Shown: positions 30,219 to 38,078 of the stretch, piece by piece | How positions within the stretch are numbered: position 1 is the stretch's first letter | Layout of the letters: each line of letters starts with the position of its first letter | From: Streptomyces sp. SID13031 | GTDB lineage: Bacteria; Actinomycetota; Actinomycetes; Propionibacteriales; Kribbellaceae | Direction of reading: 5' to 3' | Length of the DNA stretch: 64,000 nt | Assembly (NCBI RefSeq): GCF_010548305.1 | Contig: NZ_JAAGLV010000010.1 | Coordinates: 248,001 to 312,000 of the forward strand | Notes under the pieces: model-generated | What the model saw: the letters and a program-made list of their open reading frames with translations, nothing else | What the model was told of the DNA's origin: nothing | Database searches by the model: none | Translations under genes and position numbers: made by a program

Positions 30219-30740
30219 ATGCCCGAACTGGCCGAACTGACCGAGCTCGAGACCAAGAGCCTGGAAGAGATCCCGCACCCGTCCCTGGCGCAGGGCTCCA
30301 GCATCTACGGCGGTACGAAGGTCTTCCCCGACTACCAGGCCGAGGACGGCGAGACCTATTTCACCCTGGTGCACGGCATCGCGCACGAGTCGTCGGTGAG
30401 CTTCGTCGCGATCCTGCAGGCGACCCGGGCACAGCGCAAGGGTTTCGAGTCGGCGATCTACTTCTACGGTCCCGGCTCGCTGAACTGTCTGGCGACGCGG
30501 GGCTTCCCGACCACCGGCAACTCGGCGTTCCCCGGCGAGCACAACATCAACGAGTCGCTGAAGACCTTCATCACCGAGGGCGGCAAGGTCTACTGCTGCC
30601 GGTTCGGGCTGTCGCTGCACGGCGCCCGCGAGGAGGACCTGATCGAGGGCGTCATCCCGACGCACCCGCTCGACGTCCAGGACGCGCTGATCCACTACGC
30701 CCGCAAGGGCGCCATCATCAACTCGACGTACATGTTCTGA
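30219..30740 (+). CDS. Sll0783/MSMEG_0572-family nitrogen-starvation protein
   Basis: This 173-residue protein is highly conserved in Nit1C clusters: HPSLAQGSSIYGGTKVFPDYQAEDGETYFTLVHGIAHESSVSFVAILQ, then GFESAIYFYGPGSLNCLATRGFPTTGNSAFPGEHNINESL, then YCCRFGLSLHGAREEDLIEGV and a YMF end. It has no known domain beyond the family. In Synechocystis the homologue responds to nitrogen starvation and affects polyhydroxybutyrate storage. The ATG at 30219 has AAGGAG six bases upstream. Its biochemical activity is not known. Confidence 0.85.
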   Translation: MPELAELTELETKSLEEIPHPSLAQGSSIYGGTKVFPDYQAEDGETYFTLVHGIAHESSVSFVAILQATRAQRKGFESAIYFYGPGSLNCLATRGFPTTGNSAFPGEHNINESLKTFITEGGKVYCCRFGLSLHGAREEDLIEGVIPTHPLDVQDALIHYARKGAIINSTYMF

Positions 30741-30750
30741 GGGGATGGTC

Positions 30751-31821
30751 ATGAGCGTTGGCACCGAAGAAACCCTGACAGCCCGGGCCGAGATGGCCGT
30801 GTACGGCGTACAGGTGGACGCGCCGGTCCGCCGCAGCAAGGGCGCCGGCCCGAGCGACGACGGGCACCTGGTCGTCGACGGTGCCAACGCGACCCTTCCG
30901 ATCGTTGCTGACAGCCCCTACCAGGTGCGGGACGGCGCCGTGTTCCGCAACGGGCTCAACCTGGGGCTGTCGGTCGAGCCGGTCAGCCGGCCCAGGTTCT
31001 ACGACCTGACGACGGCGGATGGCGTGCCGTACCAGCAGATCGCCTTGCTGCACGGGAAAGACGTGCTCGCCACCACCGTCGTCCAGACCTGCATCCGGTA
31101 CGACGAATCGACGCGTTGCCGGTTCTGCTCGATCGAGGAATCGCTGCGTAGCGGTGCGACCGTCGCGGCCAAGACGCCCAAGCAACTGGCCGAGGTCGCC
31201 GAGGCGGCTGTGCGGCTCGACGGTATCAAGCAGATGGTGATGACCACGGGCACCACCACTGGCCCGGACCGCGGCGCGCGCAACCTGGTGCGCTGCGTCC
31301 GGGCGGTACTGGAAGCCGTTCCAGGCTTACCGATCCAGGTCCAGATCGAGCCGCCCGGCGACCTGTCCGTCATCACCGACCTGCACTCCGCGGGCGCAAC
31401 CTCGATCGGCATCCACGTCGAGTCGCTGGACGATGAGGTCCGCCGCCGCTGGATGCCCGGCAAGTCGACCGTACCGCTCGCGGAGTACGACGCGGCTTGG
31501 GATGAGGCGGTCCGAGTTTTCGGCCACAACCGAGTCTCGACGTACCTCCTGATCGGTATGGGCGAAGACCCCGACGAGTTGGTCGCCGGTGCCGCCCGCC
31601 TGATCTCCCGAGGTATCTACCCCTTCGTAGTCCCACTTCGCCCGATGCTCGGCACTCTCGCCCGCACCGACGGTGTACTCCCACCCGACCCTCGCCTGGT
31701 CCGCGAAATCACCGCCCGCGTAGCCGCCCTGCTCACCGAAGCAGGGATGCGAGGCGCCGACCAATCCGCCGGCTGCGCGGCCTGCGGAGCCTGCAGCCTC
31801 CTCTCGGCAGCAGGCGCATGA
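30751..31821 (+). CDS. Radical SAM enzyme of the Nit1C-type cluster (MSMEG_0568-like)
   Basis: This 356-residue protein has a TIM-barrel radical SAM core. The cluster-binding cysteines are Cys114, Cys123 and Cys126 (C-x8-C-x2-C), not the usual C-x3-C-x2-C. A C-terminal CAACGAC motif (C-x2-C-x2-C) may hold a second iron-sulphur cluster. VSTYLLIGMGED and QIEPPGDLSVI fit the barrel strands. The family travels only with Nit1C genes, and its product is not known to me. The ATG at 30751 has GAGGGG six bases upstream, so it is preferred to the ATG at 30745. Its last four bases overlap the next gene (ATGA). Confidence 0.85.
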   Translation: MSVGTEETLTARAEMAVYGVQVDAPVRRSKGAGPSDDGHLVVDGANATLPIVADSPYQVRDGAVFRNGLNLGLSVEPVSRPRFYDLTTADGVPYQQIALLHGKDVLATTVVQTCIRYDESTRCRFCSIEESLRSGATVAAKTPKQLAEVAEAAVRLDGIKQMVMTTGTTTGPDRGARNLVRCVRAVLEAVPGLPIQVQIEPPGDLSVITDLHSAGATSIGIHVESLDDEVRRRWMPGKSTVPLAEYDAAWDEAVRVFGHNRVSTYLLIGMGEDPDELVAGAARLISRGIYPFVVPLRPMLGTLARTDGVLPPDPRLVREITARVAALLTEAGMRGADQSAGCAACGACSLLSAAGA

Positions 31822-33233
31822 GCACCGTGACTGATCCGGTACCGCCGCAGCTGACCGGAGTTCGGCGGGCCGCTGACGTCCTCGCCCTCCTGGGCGAGCC
31901 CCCTGCGGGGTCGAGGCCGTCCTTCCTCATCGAGGAAGCCGCCGACGCCGCGACCTTGCAGGCCTACTACGGCCTCCGCCGCCAGGCATTCGTCGACGCG
32001 CAAGGCCTGTTCACCGGCACTGATCTCGACGACCGCGACGAGGACCCTCGCACAGTCGTCCTGATCGGCCGCTCGCACTCCGGCGAGGTGGTAGGCGGTG
32101 TGCGCCTGGGCCCGGCAACCTCCGGCCCGGACATCGGCTGGTGGCAAGGCGGCCGGCTGGTGACGGCCGGCCCGGCTGCAGGTGCTGGCGCCGCGTTGGT
32201 GAGGGCTGCGTGTGCAAGGGCTGAGGCGGCTGGTGCGCTGCGCTTCGACGCGACTGTCCAGACCACGACGCACCGCTTCTTCCAACGACTCGGCTGGGAA
32301 ACCGTCCGGCCAGTGCAGGTCGCCGGCACGCCGCACGTACTGATGCGCTGGCCGATCGGCCGCATCCAACGCCTGACCGCAGCAACGAAGAGCGAGCTGG
32401 GCGATCTCTTGCAAGGAATCGGCCCAGCCGGATTCATCGGCGACGACGGCGCCCCCGTGCCCGGAAGCGACCTGATAGCAGCCTGCGACGCCATCGTTCC
32501 ATCCCTGGTCGAGCGCGACCCCGAGTGGGCCGGCTGGTGTTCTGTGCTGGTCAACGTCAATGACTTGGCGGCGATGGGCGCCGCCCCGGTCGGGCTGCTC
32601 GATTCGATCGGGGCGAGGGACAGTAGCTTCGCAGCCCGGATCTTGAGCGGCCTCAGGCAGGCGGCGCACGCGTACGGCGTACCGGTGCTCGGTGGGCACA
32701 CGCAGTTCGGCGTACCGGCTTCGTTGAGTGTCACCGCGCTCGGCAAAGCAGAACGCCCGGTACCAGGTGGCGGCGGCAAGTCGGGGGATGCAGTCAGGTT
32801 GACCGCTGACCTTGGCGGTGGCTGGCGCGCCGGCTATGCGGGCCGGCAATGGGATTCGACCACGCACCGGCGCAGCGATGAGCTGCAGGCGATGGTGAAG
32901 GCAGTCGGCCAAGCCCAACCCGCAGCGGCCAAGGACGTCTCGATGGCCGGCGTCGTTGGCACGCTCGGGATGCTCGCCGAGGCTAGCGGCTGCGCGGCAG
33001 TACTGGACGTCGCCGACATCCCCAAGCCGGCCAGCGCATCGATGGGCGACTGGCTGACCTGCTTCCCGGGCTTCGCGATGCTCACCGCCGGACCGCAGGA
33101 GCTGCAAGCAGGACCGGCGGAGAGCCGTGTGTGTGGGCAACTGACCGACGGCCAAGGAGTGAGCCTCCGCTGGCCGGATGGCGAGATCACCGAGGTCATC
33201 CCGGCCGGGGTGACCGGAATGGGAGCGGCATGA
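31818..33233 (+). CDS. GNAT-AIR synthase-like fusion (MSMEG_0567/Sll0787-like)
   Basis: This 471-residue two-domain protein has an N-terminal GNAT-like domain (~38-175, with YYGLRRQAFVDAQGLF and AGAGAALVRAACARAEAAG). A C-terminal AIR-synthase/selenophosphate-synthetase-like ATP-binding domain (~185-465) carries SVLVNVNDLAAMGAAPVGLLDSIG and PVLGGHTQFG. The fusion is a hallmark of Nit1C clusters. The second half probably activates a substrate with ATP and the first may be an acyltransferase. It is coupled to both neighbours by four-base ATGA overlaps. Confidence 0.82.
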   Translation: MSTVTDPVPPQLTGVRRAADVLALLGEPPAGSRPSFLIEEAADAATLQAYYGLRRQAFVDAQGLFTGTDLDDRDEDPRTVVLIGRSHSGEVVGGVRLGPATSGPDIGWWQGGRLVTAGPAAGAGAALVRAACARAEAAGALRFDATVQTTTHRFFQRLGWETVRPVQVAGTPHVLMRWPIGRIQRLTAATKSELGDLLQGIGPAGFIGDDGAPVPGSDLIAACDAIVPSLVERDPEWAGWCSVLVNVNDLAAMGAAPVGLLDSIGARDSSFAARILSGLRQAAHAYGVPVLGGHTQFGVPASLSVTALGKAERPVPGGGGKSGDAVRLTADLGGGWRAGYAGRQWDSTTHRRSDELQAMVKAVGQAQPAAAKDVSMAGVVGTLGMLAEASGCAAVLDVADIPKPASASMGDWLTCFPGFAMLTAGPQELQAGPAESRVCGQLTDGQGVSLRWPDGEITEVIPAGVTGMGAA

Positions 33234-34069
33234 CCACCTTGCGGATGGCGGCCGTCGCCGCCAACTTCGACCGCGACCTCGAAGCCGACTTCCAGCGCAT
33301 CGCCGGACTGATCGCCGAGGCTCGCGCTGCCGGAGTACAGCTCCTCGCCCTTCCCGAAGGCGCACTGGGCGGCTACTTGCTGAGCCTCGACGGTACTGCG
33401 GAGTCACCGCCGGCGTTTCAGCTGGACAGCAAGGAGATCTCGAGGCTCGCGCAACTGGCCGGCGACCTCACAGTGATCGCCGGGTACGCCGAGGCCGACG
33501 GCGGGCTGATCTACAACAGCGCCGTCTGCGTCAACGGCGACGGCGTCCTGGGCCACCATCGCAAGGTGCATCAACCGTTGCAGGAGGACGCGCACTACGC
33601 GGCGGGCGACCGCTTCGAGGCCTTCGATACGCCGGTCGGGCGGCTCGGCATGATGATCTGCTACGACAAGGCGTTCCCCGAAGCGGCGCGCACTCTCGCG
33701 ATGGACGGGGCCCAGATCATCGCCTGCGTTTCTGCTTGGCCGGGCGCTCGGACCAACCCCGATCCCGATCTGGCGAAGGACCGCTGGAAGCGCCGCTTCG
33801 ACCTCTTCGACCGCGCCCGCGCGCTCGAGAACCAGGTCGTCTGGTTGTCGGCCAACCAGTCCGGGATGTTCGGCGCGCTCCGCTTCGTGGCGAGCGCGAA
33901 GATCGTCGATCCCGGCGGCGAGATCATCGCCGACACCGGCGTCACCGAGGGGATGGCGATCGCCGAGCTCGACGTGGAGGCGGCCCTCGAACAGGCCCGG
34001 CGGTCGATGGGGCACCTGCGCGACCGACGGCCGGAGGCCTACGGGACGCCTGAGCTAGTACGGACCTGA
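33230..34069 (+). CDS. Nit1-type nitrilase (catalytic copy)
   Basis: This 279-residue carbon-nitrogen hydrolase has the full triad: Glu43 in LPEGALGGY, Lys112 in HHRKVHQP and Cys144 in MMICYDKAFPEA. Nit1-type enzymes hydrolyse nitriles. Homologues in Nit1C clusters are linked to nitrile or cyanide use in other bacteria, though the natural substrate is not settled here. The start ATG at 33230 overlaps the preceding stop by four bases. It is followed one base later by a paralogue that lacks the catalytic Cys. Confidence 0.88.
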   Translation: MTTLRMAAVAANFDRDLEADFQRIAGLIAEARAAGVQLLALPEGALGGYLLSLDGTAESPPAFQLDSKEISRLAQLAGDLTVIAGYAEADGGLIYNSAVCVNGDGVLGHHRKVHQPLQEDAHYAAGDRFEAFDTPVGRLGMMICYDKAFPEAARTLAMDGAQIIACVSAWPGARTNPDPDLAKDRWKRRFDLFDRARALENQVVWLSANQSGMFGALRFVASAKIVDPGGEIIADTGVTEGMAIAELDVEAALEQARRSMGHLRDRRPEAYGTPELVRT

Positions 34070-34070
34070 G

Positions 34071-34886
34071 GTGCTCAAGATCGGAGCTGTCGCGGCCGGC
34101 TTCACCCGGGATCTGGAGTTCGACCTGGCCCGGGTGGAGCAGTTGATCCGGCACGGGCGGCGTGAGGAGGTACAGCTGCTGGTACTTCCGGACGCCGCGC
34201 TCGGTGGCTACCTCTCCGACCTGAGCCGCTCGGAACACGACGACCTGCCGCCTGCTCTCGAGCTGGACGATCCGCTGATCGCCAAGGTGATCGCGATGGC
34301 GGGGGAGATGGTGGTCTGCTTCGGTTTCTGCGAGGCCGCCGACGGCAACCGCTACAACACGGCGTTGTGCGTGACCGGCGACGGCGTACTGGGCCGGCAT
34401 CGCAAGGTGCACCAGCCGCCGGGGGAGCGCGCCGTCTACTCGGCCGGCGACCGGTTCGAGGCCTTCGACACCCCGATCGGGCGGCTCGGCCTGATGATCG
34501 ACTACGACAAGACGTTCCCGGAGTCGGCCCGCGCGCTCGCCGTCGACGGCGCCGAGCTGATCGGCTGCCTGAACGCGTGGCCGACGAGCATCACCAATCG
34601 CGCGCCCCGGATGAACGAGGACCGGCAGTCCCGCCTCTTCGACCTGTACGACCGGTCGCGCGCCGCCGAGAACCAGGTGTTCCTGGTCTCGTCCAACCTG
34701 ACCGGCTCGATCGGCGGGATGCGTTTCCTCGGCCAGTCGAAGGTGGTCGGCCCCGGCGGCGACATCGTCGCCCGCACCTGGTCGAAGGCCGGGATCGCGA
34801 TCGCGTCGGTCGACGTACGGGCCGAGATCGAGACGGCCCGGCGGGTGTTGCACCACCTCGACGAGCGACGCCCGGAGGCGTACTGA
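34071..34886 (+). CDS. Degenerate nitrilase paralogue lacking catalytic Cys and Glu
   Basis: This 271-residue protein is a clear tandem duplicate of the upstream nitrilase (shared GDGVLG-HRKVHQP and AGDRFEAFDTP-GRLG-MI-YDK-FPE blocks). The catalytic Cys is Asp144 (LMIDYDKTFPES) and the catalytic Glu is Asp41 (LPDAALGG); Lys112 remains. It is full length with intact frame and codon use, so it is kept for some purpose. It could be a subunit that pairs with the active enzyme, a binding protein, or an enzyme with different chemistry. The GTG at 34071 is one base after the nitrilase stop, and its end overlaps the glycosyltransferase start (TGATG). Confidence 0.85.
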   Translation: MLKIGAVAAGFTRDLEFDLARVEQLIRHGRREEVQLLVLPDAALGGYLSDLSRSEHDDLPPALELDDPLIAKVIAMAGEMVVCFGFCEAADGNRYNTALCVTGDGVLGRHRKVHQPPGERAVYSAGDRFEAFDTPIGRLGLMIDYDKTFPESARALAVDGAELIGCLNAWPTSITNRAPRMNEDRQSRLFDLYDRSRAAENQVFLVSSNLTGSIGGMRFLGQSKVVGPGGDIVARTWSKAGIAIASVDVRAEIETARRVLHHLDERRPEAY

Positions 34887-35974
34887 TGACTAGGCCCTCG
34901 CCGAACCTGCGGATCGCTTTGCTGAGCTACTCGACCAAACCCCGCGGCGGCGTCGTCCACACGCTCTCGCTGGCCGAGGCGCTCGCCGCGATGGGCGCCG
35001 ACGTCACGGTCTGGTCGCTCGGCCGCGGCGGTGACACCACCTTCTACCGCGCCGTCGACCCGCGCGTCCGGCTGTCGGTGGTCCCATTTCCGGACCAGGT
35101 TGATGAGGGAGTCGGTGACCGGATCCTGCGGTCGATCGCCGTACTGCGGAACGCGTTCGACGCGAGTGGTTACGACATCGTCCATGCGCAGGACTGCATC
35201 AGCGCGAACGCGGTCGGCCGCTGCATCCGTACGGTGCATCACCTCGACACCTTCACCACACCCGAGCTGGCCGCCTGCCACGAACGCGCCATCGTGACGC
35301 CGTACGCGCATCTGTGCGTCTCCACCGCCGTCGCCGCCGAGCTAGCCGCCGGATGGGGGCTCAAGGCAACGGTCATCCCGAACGGCGTCGACTCGGCTCG
35401 CTTCGCGGCCGCCTCTGGCGATTCCTTGGCGATTGCCCGTCAACGGGAGCGCTTCGGCCGGTACGTCGTAACCGTCGGCGGCATCGAGCCGCGCAAGGGG
35501 TCTCTGGAGCTCCTCGAAGCCTTCGCCCTGATCAACGATCCCGACCTCTCCCTGGTGATCGCCGGTGGCGAGACCCTCTTCGACTACCGCGACTACCGAG
35601 CGTCCTGGGAGAAGCGCGCCGCCGAGCTGGGCGTCGCCCCACTCGTGCTCGGCCCGGTCGCTGATCCGGAACTCCCGTCTTTGGTCGCCGCGGCCGAGGC
35701 CTTCGCCTTCCCTTCAGTCAAAGAGGGTTTCGGCCTCGCCCCACTCGAAGCCCTCGCCGCCGGCGTACCGCTGGTCGTCTCCGACCTCCCCGTCTTCCAC
35801 GAGATCTTCGGTACCGCCGCCTCGTACGCCGCCGGCCCGGCCCAGCTCGCCCGGCAACTCACCACCCCACCTGACCAAGCTCGCCGCGCAGCCGGCCAGG
35901 CCCTCGCGAAGTCCTACACCTGGGAGGCCGCCGCAGCCGCCCACCTGGAGTTCTACACCCGGCTTCAGGACTAG
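34886..35974 (+). CDS. GT4-type glycosyltransferase of the Nit1C-type cluster (MSMEG_0565-like)
   Basis: This 362-residue GT-B glycosyltransferase has an N-terminal domain with RGGVVHTLSLAEALAAMGADVTVWSLG and DIVHAQDCISANAV. The C-terminal domain has VTVGGIEPRKGSLELLEAF, FAFPSVKEGFGLAPLEALAAGVPLVVSD (E-x7-E nucleotide-sugar motif) and VFHEIFG. It probably glycosylates the pathway product or an intermediate. It starts at 34886 by a one-base overlap with the upstream stop, and its stop shares a CTAG with the convergent GtrA gene. Confidence 0.85.
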   Translation: MTRPSPNLRIALLSYSTKPRGGVVHTLSLAEALAAMGADVTVWSLGRGGDTTFYRAVDPRVRLSVVPFPDQVDEGVGDRILRSIAVLRNAFDASGYDIVHAQDCISANAVGRCIRTVHHLDTFTTPELAACHERAIVTPYAHLCVSTAVAAELAAGWGLKATVIPNGVDSARFAAASGDSLAIARQRERFGRYVVTVGGIEPRKGSLELLEAFALINDPDLSLVIAGGETLFDYRDYRASWEKRAAELGVAPLVLGPVADPELPSLVAAAEAFAFPSVKEGFGLAPLEALAAGVPLVVSDLPVFHEIFGTAASYAAGPAQLARQLTTPPDQARRAAGQALAKSYTWEAAAAAHLEFYTRLQD

Positions 35975-36444
35975 CGTTGCCGGAAGACGATCCAGCGGAG
36001 GGCGCAGTACATGTAGATGCCTTCGCAGGCGCCGGCGATGATGCGGGCGAGGTGGTACTCGACGCCGAGCGCGCTGAGACCGGCGCCGGCGCCGATGATC
36101 CAGACCGCGTAGTTGATCACGACCACGACGACGTACACCGCGAGCTGCGGACCGACTGCGCTGTGCGAGTGGAAGTTGAGCGCCCGGTTGAGCACGTAGC
36201 TCAGCCCGAACGCGCAGCCGTACGCGATCGTGATCGACAGCCACAGCGGCAGGTGTACCCATGACCGCAGGATGGTGAGCAGCCCCAGATCCACCCCGAA
36301 GGTGAACCCGTTGATGACGATGAAGCCGAGCAGACTGGCCGGCACGACACCGGACAGTCCCCACGGCAGACGGCGGACGATCCCCGCCATCGCCTCACTG
36401 AACGACGCGCCACGTTGCTCGGCACGGGTCAGCACCGTTGTCAT
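35971..36444 (-). CDS. GtrA-family membrane protein
   Basis: This 157-residue protein has four predicted membrane helices (LLGFIVINGFTFGVDLGLLTIL, LWLSITIAYGCAFGLSYVLNRALNF, LAVYVVVVVINYAVWIIGAGAGLSAL, IIAGACEGIYMYCALRWIVF). The LSYVLNRALNFHS motif is typical of GtrA/DPMS proteins. They help move lipid-linked sugars across the membrane or bind dolichol-type carriers. The ATG at 36444 is chosen as start; the frame extends upstream into the R2-like oxidase gene without coding support. It is convergent with the Nit1C-type glycosyltransferase. Confidence 0.82.
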   Translation of the reverse strand: MTTVLTRAEQRGASFSEAMAGIVRRLPWGLSGVVPASLLGFIVINGFTFGVDLGLLTILRSWVHLPLWLSITIAYGCAFGLSYVLNRALNFHSHSAVGPQLAVYVVVVVINYAVWIIGAGAGLSALGVEYHLARIIAGACEGIYMYCALRWIVFRQR

Positions 36445-36478
36445 GGCCCCCAGCTTGCCAGACCCCCAAAAGCCGCTC

Positions 36479-37432
36479 TCAGCGGACGGCGGCCAGGGCG
36501 GCTGAGTCCTCGTCGCCGAAGACGTCTTCGAGCTTCTCGGGGGAGTAGTCGAGGTCGATACCGGCCACATCGGCCCCGACCGCCGACTCGATCGCGCCCA
36601 GGCGACGGGTGGCGCGGTCGCCGGCGTACATCATCAGGGCGGTCGGGTCGATCTCCGGCGGGATCTCCGGCATGGTCTCGAGTGCCCACTGGATCTGGGT
36701 GAGCGCGTGCGGGAGCAGGTCCTCCATCGTGTCGGTGACGACCTTCCAGTTGGATGCGTCAGCGGCGATATGACGGCGGCAGGTGAAGGTGCCCCAGGCC
36801 ATGTGGCGCCGCTCGTCATCACCGATGCGGCGGACCAGCTCCTGCATGCCGGGGAGGACACCGCGCGCAGTACAGAGCAGGTTCCACGAGTGGTAGCCGG
36901 TCAGGGCCAGAGTGCCTTCTACTACGTGGTTGTAGGTGACAGAGGCCTTCACCTGGTTGGCGGGAGACGGGTCATTGGCCAGGGACTTCAGTGCGACCGG
37001 CAGTGCCTCGTAGAAGATCGCCCGGTAGCCGGGGTTGCTCTCGATGTACTTGTGCAGGTCGTCCTTGACTCCGACGGCGTCCAGCCACATCCGGAAGACC
37101 GCGGTGTGCTTGGCCTCCTCGAAACAGAACTGGGTCAGGTACATCTCGTCGCCGAGCCGGCCCTCCGCGGCCATCGCGGCCAGGAACGGCTGGATGTCCT
37201 CGGTGACGGCCTCCTCGCCGGCGATGAACTGCGCGCACAGCATCAGCGCGGCCTCGCGCTCGTTGCCGGTGAAGTTCTGCCAGTCGATCGCATCCTGGCT
37301 GAAGTCGATGTCGCGCGGGTTCCAGAACTTGCGGTTGCCCTTGTCGAACAGCCGCAGCGGCAGCGCGTCCCAGTTCAGCCCACCTTCCCGCAGCGAGCTG
37401 AAACCCTGCCGGTGCAGAGGATTGACCGTCAT
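36479..37432 (-). CDS. R2-like ligand-binding oxidase (R2lox), Mn/Fe cofactor
   Basis: This 317-residue ferritin-fold protein has metal ligands Glu73, Glu106, His109 (FEEAKH), Glu172, Glu207 and His210 (DDERRH). Val76 (EEAV) and Tyr167 (TYNHVVE) have the spacing of the residues that form the Tyr-Val ether crosslink in characterised R2lox proteins. The tyrosyl-radical and RNR C-terminal features are absent, so it is not a ribonucleotide reductase. It probably performs two-electron oxidations with a bound fatty acid; the substrate is unknown. The ATG at 37432 has AGGAGG five bases upstream, inside the TetR gene end, so it is coupled to it. Confidence 0.88.
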   Translation of the reverse strand: MTVNPLHRQGFSSLREGGLNWDALPLRLFDKGNRKFWNPRDIDFSQDAIDWQNFTGNEREAALMLCAQFIAGEEAVTEDIQPFLAAMAAEGRLGDEMYLTQFCFEEAKHTAVFRMWLDAVGVKDDLHKYIESNPGYRAIFYEALPVALKSLANDPSPANQVKASVTYNHVVEGTLALTGYHSWNLLCTARGVLPGMQELVRRIGDDERRHMAWGTFTCRRHIAADASNWKVVTDTMEDLLPHALTQIQWALETMPEIPPEIDPTALMMYAGDRATRRLGAIESAVGADVAGIDLDYSPEKLEDVFGDEDSAALAAVR

Positions 37433-38016
37433 CACGACCTCCTGGTGCTGAGAAAGGGACCGAGCACCCGGGCGACCTGATCGGCGACCACGGCCGGAGC
37501 CGCACCGGGGTTGACGATGTGACTCAGTACTACGCGCAGCGCGACGTCCACGCAGGTGGTCGCGTCCTCAGCCGGTACCTCGGGCCAGTGCTCGCGAACG
37601 TGCGCGTCGAGCCGCTGATGGCTGAGCTCCAGTACCTGCTGGCCGCGGGTGGTCAGCAGCTGGCTGGCCTGGTCGGACCCCGGCTGACCGAGCGCGGCCT
37701 TCACCAGCGGGTTGTCTGACGCGAGATTGAGGGCGCACTCGACCGCGGCCCGCAGCCCGTCGATCGGGTCGGCGTGGGCGGCCAGCGCATCGTTCACCTC
37801 GACCAGGAAGCGCTCGGTCTCCCGCGCCGCGACGGCCTGCAGCACACCCCACTTGTCGCCGAACTCGTTGTAGACGGTCTGCCGCGAGACCCCGGTACGC
37901 CGCCCGACCTCCGCCATCCGCAACCCGTCGTACCCGCCGGCGACGATCGCGTCATAGGCGGAGTCGAGCAACTCGTCCCGCAGTCTGCGCTTGGTCCGGT
38001 CGCTGAACGAGTCCAT
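37432..38016 (-). CDS. TetR-family regulator of the R2lox operon
   Basis: This 194-residue protein has an N-terminal TetR HTH (LLDSAYDAIVAGGYDGLRMAEVGRRTGVSRQTVYNEFGDKWGVLQAV, ~16-61) and a helical ligand-binding domain. Its stop overlaps the R2lox start by one base, so both are made from one message. An imperfect palindrome lies 12-36 bases before its start and includes a TTGACA-like -35 hexamer, which fits autorepression. Confidence 0.88.
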   Translation of the reverse strand: MDSFSDRTKRRLRDELLDSAYDAIVAGGYDGLRMAEVGRRTGVSRQTVYNEFGDKWGVLQAVAARETERFLVEVNDALAAHADPIDGLRAAVECALNLASDNPLVKAALGQPGSDQASQLLTTRGQQVLELSHQRLDAHVREHWPEVPAEDATTCVDVALRVVLSHIVNPGAAPAVVADQVARVLGPFLSTRRS

Positions 38017-38027
38017 GCGACTCAGGG

Positions 38028-38052
38028 TTTACATTTTGCTTCTAAATGTCAA
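38028..38052 (-). promoter_or_regulatory. TetR operator/promoter of the R2lox operon
   Basis: TTTACATTT-N7-AAATGTCAA is an inverted repeat with 8 of 9 positions matching. On the minus strand it begins TTGACA, a good -35 hexamer. It ends 12 bases from the TetR start codon. Confidence 0.6.
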
Positions 38053-38078
38053 GAGGTCAGGCATTCAGGCGAGTGGTG

